Source: JBOHER01 sp050701115
Lineage (GTDB): Bacteria; Actinomycetota; Actinomycetes; Mycobacteriales; Pseudonocardiaceae
DNA length: 22,853 nt
Assembly: GCA_050701115.1 (NCBI GenBank)
Contig: JBOHER010000491.1
Coordinates: 1 to 22,853 of the forward strand
Reading direction: 5' to 3'
The position numbers and the translations under genes are program-made. The notes beneath the pieces were generated by a model, which was not told where the DNA came from, made no database searches, and was given only the letters and a program-made list of their open reading frames with translations. Within the stretch, counting starts at the first letter, position 1. Every line of letters starts with the position of its first letter. Positions 19,371-22,853 of this stretch are shown here, in pieces.

Positions 19371-21224
19371 ATGCGAAAACGCAAGACCGTCCGGAGAGCC
19401 GTGCTGGTCACAGCGGTACTGGCTCTCGTGGTACCCGGAGCCGCTGCCGCCCACCCGGACCACGACCGAGGAGGCAGCTACAAAGAGCAGTTCCCCGGCG
19501 AAGGCGTCGCCTACGACAAGCAGCACGAAGGCGAGGACGGCCACCTGCCCGCCCGGCAGGAGAACGTGTCGCTGGTCGGCAAGGGCGAGGTGACCAACCC
19601 CAGCGGGGCGGGCAACACCGGGCGTGTCGCCGACGTATTCGCCCACGGCGACTACGCCTACCTCACCGCCTTCCGGGAGCCGACGTGTGAGGCGGGCGGC
19701 GTGCACGTGATGGACATCAGCGATCTGTCGGCGCCGACCGAGGTGACCGACGCGTTCATCCCCACCAGCCCAGGCTCCTACGCAGGTGAAGGCATTCAGG
19801 TCATCCGGATCGGTGACCTGGACGTGCTGATCCACCAGAACGAGACGTGTGACCCGAGCTTGGTCACGCCGGGCAAGGCCGGGGGTATCTCGCTCTGGGA
19901 TGTCAGCGAGCCGGAAGACCCGCAGCCGCTGGCGCTGCACGCCGGCGACTACGACGGCGGCCCGCTGGCCAACACCGTGCACTCGATGTACGCCTGGCGC
20001 AATGTCTTCGACAAGCGCACCTACGTGGTGCTGGTGGACAACGAGGAGTTCACCGACACCGACATCATGGACATCACCGACCCGACGAATCCGGTGATGG
20101 TCAACGACACCCTCGACCTGGTCGAGTTGTTCGGCGTCGATCAGGACGAACCCGCGAACCTGCAGTCGGTGTTCAGCCACGACATGATGGTGTACAAGGT
20201 CGGCAAGCGGTACGTGATGACGATGAGCTACTGGGACGGAGGCTATGTCCTGCTGGACGTCACCGACCCGACGCCGGGCAACGTGAGCCTGATCGCCGAT
20301 CACGACTACGCCCTGCTCGACGAGGAGCGCCTCAAGCGCGGCCACGAGATCTCCCCGGAGGGCAACGCCCACCAGAACGAGCTCTCGCCGAACAAGAAGT
20401 TCATGATCGCCACCGATGAGGACTTCAACCCGTATCGCGTCATCGCCACCATCGACTCGGGCCCGTACGCGGGAAGCGAGTACACCGCGACCTCGGCCAG
20501 CGGCACCCCGCCGGTCGACGCGGACACCACGATCAGCGGTACACCCACGTTCGTCGGCCTCGCCTGCGCTTCGTTGCCTGCCGGTACCGGTGTCGCGCTT
20601 GTCGAACGCGGTACCTGCACCTTCCAGACGAAGCTGGACAACATCACGGCCGCCGGATATGACGCAGGCATCGTGTTCAACAACTCGGTCGGCTGCGATG
20701 CCCTGGTGACGATGCTCGCCGAGGGCGACATCCCGTTCGTGTTCACCACCCGGACCGCCGGGCTGCAGCTGCTGGGCCAGGAGAACCTGGACTGCGCGTC
20801 GGCGACGCCCGCTCCGGGTACGCCGGTCGCCGAAACCACCATCAAGGCGGTCTTCGACGGGTGGGGTTACGTGCGGCTGTTCCGCACCGACATCCCGAAG
20901 ACCGGCGGTCCCGGCTCGATCGAGCAGATCGACACCTACGCGATCGAGGAGTCCCAGAGCGAGGAGTTCGCGGTCGGCTTCGGTGACCTCTCGGTGCACG
21001 AGGTGGCGATCGATCCGGATGACCGGGTGGCCTACCTGTCCTACTACTCCGGCGGCCTGCGGGTCGTCTCGTACGGGGCGGACGGCCTGGAAGAGGTTGG
21101 CGTCTTCATCGACGAGGGCGGGAACAACTTCTGGGGTGTCGAGGTCTACCAGCGGGACGGCGAGAAGTACATCCTCGCCAGCGACCGTGACTTCGGCCTC
21201 TATGTGTTCCAGTACACGCCGTAA
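19371..21224 (+). CDS. Secreted LVIVD-repeat beta-propeller protein with inserted PA domain
   Basis: 617 residues. A Sec signal peptide covers 1-27: basic RKRKTVRRA, a hydrophobic core, then PGAAAA before HPDHD. The mature part carries LVIVD-type blades with signatures VHVMDISDLSAPTEV (111-125), ISLWDVSEPEDP (173-184), DIMDITDPTNPVMV (231-244), YVLLDVTDPTPG (292-303) and GLYVFQYTP at the end. A protease-associated (PA) domain is inserted at about 388-475 (ALVERGTCTFQTKLDNITAAGYDAGIVFNN). No protease or other catalytic motif is visible, so binding or surface scaffolding is likely. The acidic composition suits an exported protein. The ATG at 19371 has AAAGGGAG seven bases upstream. A very strong terminator follows. 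No function is established for this family. Confidence 0.9.
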   Translation: MRKRKTVRRAVLVTAVLALVVPGAAAAHPDHDRGGSYKEQFPGEGVAYDKQHEGEDGHLPARQENVSLVGKGEVTNPSGAGNTGRVADVFAHGDYAYLTAFREPTCEAGGVHVMDISDLSAPTEVTDAFIPTSPGSYAGEGIQVIRIGDLDVLIHQNETCDPSLVTPGKAGGISLWDVSEPEDPQPLALHAGDYDGGPLANTVHSMYAWRNVFDKRTYVVLVDNEEFTDTDIMDITDPTNPVMVNDTLDLVELFGVDQDEPANLQSVFSHDMMVYKVGKRYVMTMSYWDGGYVLLDVTDPTPGNVSLIADHDYALLDEERLKRGHEISPEGNAHQNELSPNKKFMIATDEDFNPYRVIATIDSGPYAGSEYTATSASGTPPVDADTTISGTPTFVGLACASLPAGTGVALVERGTCTFQTKLDNITAAGYDAGIVFNNSVGCDALVTMLAEGDIPFVFTTRTAGLQLLGQENLDCASATPAPGTPVAETTIKAVFDGWGYVRLFRTDIPKTGGPGSIEQIDTYAIEESQSEEFAVGFGDLSVHEVAIDPDDRVAYLSYYSGGLRVVSYGADGLEEVGVFIDEGGNNFWGVEVYQRDGEKYILASDRDFGLYVFQYTP

Positions 21225-21237
21225 CTCGAGGAGAAAT

Positions 21238-21277
21238 GAAAGGCTCCCATTCGCATCAATGCGAATGGGAGCCTTTC
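21238..21277. terminator. Perfect 19-bp-stem terminator after the LVIVD gene
   Basis: GAAAGGCTCCCATTCGCAT (21238-21256) is exactly complementary to ATGCGAATGGGAGCCTTTC (21259-21277), leaving only CA between the arms, 13 bases after the stop codon. TTT follows on the plus strand. The A-rich left flank would give a short U-run on the minus strand as well. The window's strongest intrinsic terminator. Confidence 0.92.
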
Positions 21278-21280
21278 TTT

Positions 21281-21465
21281 ACGTACCCCCGATGGGATGC
21301 CACAAGGATGGGAACAGGCCGCGACCAGGTCGTTCTCGCCGGCACGCTCACGATGGAGACCAGCGGAGTCTTGTCCGGGAGTGTTGAACGCGTGGCGGGT
21401 CACGGCACGTGCCGTCCATATGCCAGATAGAATCTCATCGAAGAGCCTGACAGAATTCCGTCGAG
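21281..21465. other. Gene-free stretch holding a 14-bp palindrome
   Basis: No coding frame here looks real. The only clear structure is the perfect palindrome ACGGCACGTGCCGT at 21402-21415. The final part becomes AT-richer toward the promoter of the next gene. Confidence 0.5.
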
Positions 21466-21498
21466 TTGTTAGATAGATGTCCGTCCATCTGTTAGTAT
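21466..21498 (+). promoter_or_regulatory. Leaderless promoter of the AAA/DUF4143 gene
   Basis: TAGTAT (21493-21498) ends six bases before the ATG at 21505, so transcription should begin on the start codon. TTGTTA (21466-21471) is a possible -35 but 21 bases away. Between them AGATG (21475-21479 region) and CATCT form a short inverted repeat, and TTAGATA/TTAGTAT a direct repeat, possible operator elements. Confidence 0.5.
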
Positions 21499-21504
21499 CG
21501 CGCC

Positions 21505-22773
21505 ATGAAGTACCGGCGTCGCATTATCGACGACTTCCTCGACGACACCTTCCCCCACCTGGCAGCCATCGCGTTGGAGGGAGCCAAAGGCGTCGGGAAG
21601 ACCGCGACCGCCAGCCAGCGGGCCAAGACGATCCTCGCGCTCAACGAACCGAGACAACGCGAGGTGATCGCCGCGAATCTTGACTATGTCACCCAGGTTC
21701 CGACACCGGTTCTGATCGACGAATGGCAAGTCGAACCGCCCGTGTGGGACCGGGTCCGTCGCGCTGTCGACGACGACAACACCGGCGGACGCTTCCTGCT
21801 GGCGGGCTCGGCCGGCGTCGCGCCTGGTGTCCGCATCCACTCTGGGGCAGGCCGGATCGTCAGCCTTCCCATGCGACCGCTGGCATTCAGCGAACGAGGA
21901 TTGGCCCAACCCACCGTTTCGCTGCGAGAACTGCTGCAGGGTCGTCGGCCCGACGTCGGCGGACGGTCCGCCATCGACGTTCCCGCCTACGTCGACGAGA
22001 TCCTGCGCTCAGGATTACCGGGCATCCGCGACCTCCCCGAACGGCCCCGCCAAGTTCAGCTCGACAGCTACGTCGCCCGCATCGTCGACCGTGAACTGCC
22101 CGAGAGCGGCGTCCGGGTCCGCCGCCCGAACACCCTGCGGGCCTGGCTGGCGGCCTATGGCGCAGCGACCGCGACCGATGCCGCCTACACGACGATTCTC
22201 GATGCGGCGACAGCTGGCGACGCGGACAAGCCGGCACGACAGACCGTCGACGCCTACCGTGATCACCTGCAACGGATCTTCATCCTCGATCCCGTGCCAG
22301 CGTGGACGCCGACGCTCACCCCGCTCAAGCGCCTCACCCACACTCCCAAACACCACCTGGTCGACCCTGCGATCGCGGCGCGTCTCGTCGGCGTCGGAAC
22401 AGCCGGCCTGCTCCGCGGCGACGGGACGCGAGTCCCCGCGACGGGGACCTGGCTCGGCGCACTGTTCGAATCGCTTTCCACCCAAAGCGTGCGCGTCTAC
22501 GCCGACGCGGCCAACGCCCAGATCGGCCATCTGCGCACGAAGAACACCGAGCACGAGATCGATCTCATCATCGAAGGTGACGACCGCCAAGTGGTCGCGA
22601 TCGAGGTCAAGCTGGCAGCCACCATCGACGACAAGGACGTGCGACACCTGAACTGGCTACACGAACTCCTCGGCAACCGGCTCGCCGACCGCGTCGTCGT
22701 CACGACCGGAGAGTTCGCCTATCGCCGCAAGGACGGAGTCGCAGTCGTCCCACTCGCGCTCCTCGGTCCATAA
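21505..22773 (+). CDS. AAA_14/DUF4143 ATPase with PD-(D/E)XK-like C terminus
   Basis: 422 residues. The N-terminal P-loop ATPase has Walker A EGAKGVGKT (25-33), Walker B VLIDEWQ (69-75), a sensor strand RFLLAGSA (96-103) and MRPLAFSE (123-130), the arrangement of AAA_14. The C-terminal DUF4143 part ends in a nuclease-like core: D353 in HEIDLIIEG, then E367 and K369 in AIEVKLA, the D-x(n)-E-x-K pattern. Proteins of this type are common, often mobile, and have no settled role; defence, DNA repair or toxin-like functions have been guessed. The ATG at 21505 fits the leaderless promoter; no Shine-Dalgarno is present. Leucine 171 is a rare TTA codon. It lies outside the conserved mycobacterial-type order and may have been acquired. 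Confidence 0.9.
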   Translation: MKYRRRIIDDFLDDTFPHLAAIALEGAKGVGKTATASQRAKTILALNEPRQREVIAANLDYVTQVPTPVLIDEWQVEPPVWDRVRRAVDDDNTGGRFLLAGSAGVAPGVRIHSGAGRIVSLPMRPLAFSERGLAQPTVSLRELLQGRRPDVGGRSAIDVPAYVDEILRSGLPGIRDLPERPRQVQLDSYVARIVDRELPESGVRVRRPNTLRAWLAAYGAATATDAAYTTILDAATAGDADKPARQTVDAYRDHLQRIFILDPVPAWTPTLTPLKRLTHTPKHHLVDPAIAARLVGVGTAGLLRGDGTRVPATGTWLGALFESLSTQSVRVYADAANAQIGHLRTKNTEHEIDLIIEGDDRQVVAIEVKLAATIDDKDVRHLNWLHELLGNRLADRVVVTTGEFAYRRKDGVAVVPLALLGP

Positions 22774-22853
22774 CCGCGTCCGCCCACGCAATGGCTATCG
22801 CCGGGGCCGACAAGTGAATCAAGGTCATCGTTTGCTACACCAGCCTTCTGCAC

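Noticed and set aside
19257..20999. 580-codon minus-strand frame
   Set aside because: Antisense to the LVIVD protein; repetitive Val/Asp/His/Arg composition reflects the codon bias of the real gene.

Overview
The window is high-GC actinomycete chromosome, most likely from a Pseudonocardiaceae-type organism (Amycolatopsis, Saccharomonospora or Prauserella-like). This rests on the GC-rich third positions, the many GTG starts, a histone-tailed HupB, an F420-pathway CofC/FbiD, a two-domain MutT1, and a gene order that, from memory, follows the Mycobacterium tuberculosis Rv2974c-Rv2989 neighbourhood: DAK-domain protein, rpmB, ung, thiL, DUF3515, ddl, gpsA, fbiD, ppk1, mutT1, hupB, leuD, leuC, IclR regulator. 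No rRNA, tRNA, CRISPR array, prophage or intact IS element was seen.

Layout. 1-5168: 3'-truncated DAK2/FakA-like gene (-), rpmB (+), a probable thiL-GNAT-ung transcription unit (-), then a stand-alone RAM-domain gene and a DUF3515 membrane protein (+). 5210-9123: ddl preceded by a block that I recall as absent from the M. tuberculosis order: a MocR/PdxR-type regulator directly upstream of ddl, a divergent PNPOx-like flavoprotein gene, and a cysteine dioxygenase gene with a cysteine-rich leader ORF. 9239-10961: gpsA and plsC, two steps of phosphatidate synthesis, with one base between them. 11110-15142: cofC/fbiD, ppk1 and mutT1 (+). 15206-18225: hupB, then leuD and leuC (-), with the divergent leucine-type IclR regulator at 18415-19134. 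19371-22773: accessory-looking end with a secreted LVIVD/PA-domain protein closed by a 19-bp-stem terminator, and an AAA/DUF4143 ATPase that appears to be translated from a leaderless mRNA.

How the parts fit. Several units carry readable local control. The PdxR-type regulator has a PdxR-like direct repeat between itself and its divergent flavin-oxidase neighbour, and is only 11 bases from ddl, so cell-wall D-Ala-D-Ala ligation may share its promoter. The leuCD and IclR promoters overlap head to head, as expected for an NdgR/LtbR-type autoregulated switch. The cysteine dioxygenase is preceded by a 29-codon ORF ending in Cys-Pro-Cys-Cys-Cys-Arg whose cysteine codons are complementary to the dioxygenase ribosome binding site. 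This is the most promising regulatory system here: a candidate cysteine-sensing translational switch placed on a cysteine-degrading gene.

Other unexplained structure: a 21-bp-period intergenic tandem repeat occurs at two distant sites, each just after a stop codon; an 11-bp inverted repeat frames a small MITE-like segment that seems to supply the end of the GNAT gene; and several palindromes lie in promoter regions. All functional calls come from reading the sequence; no database search was possible.
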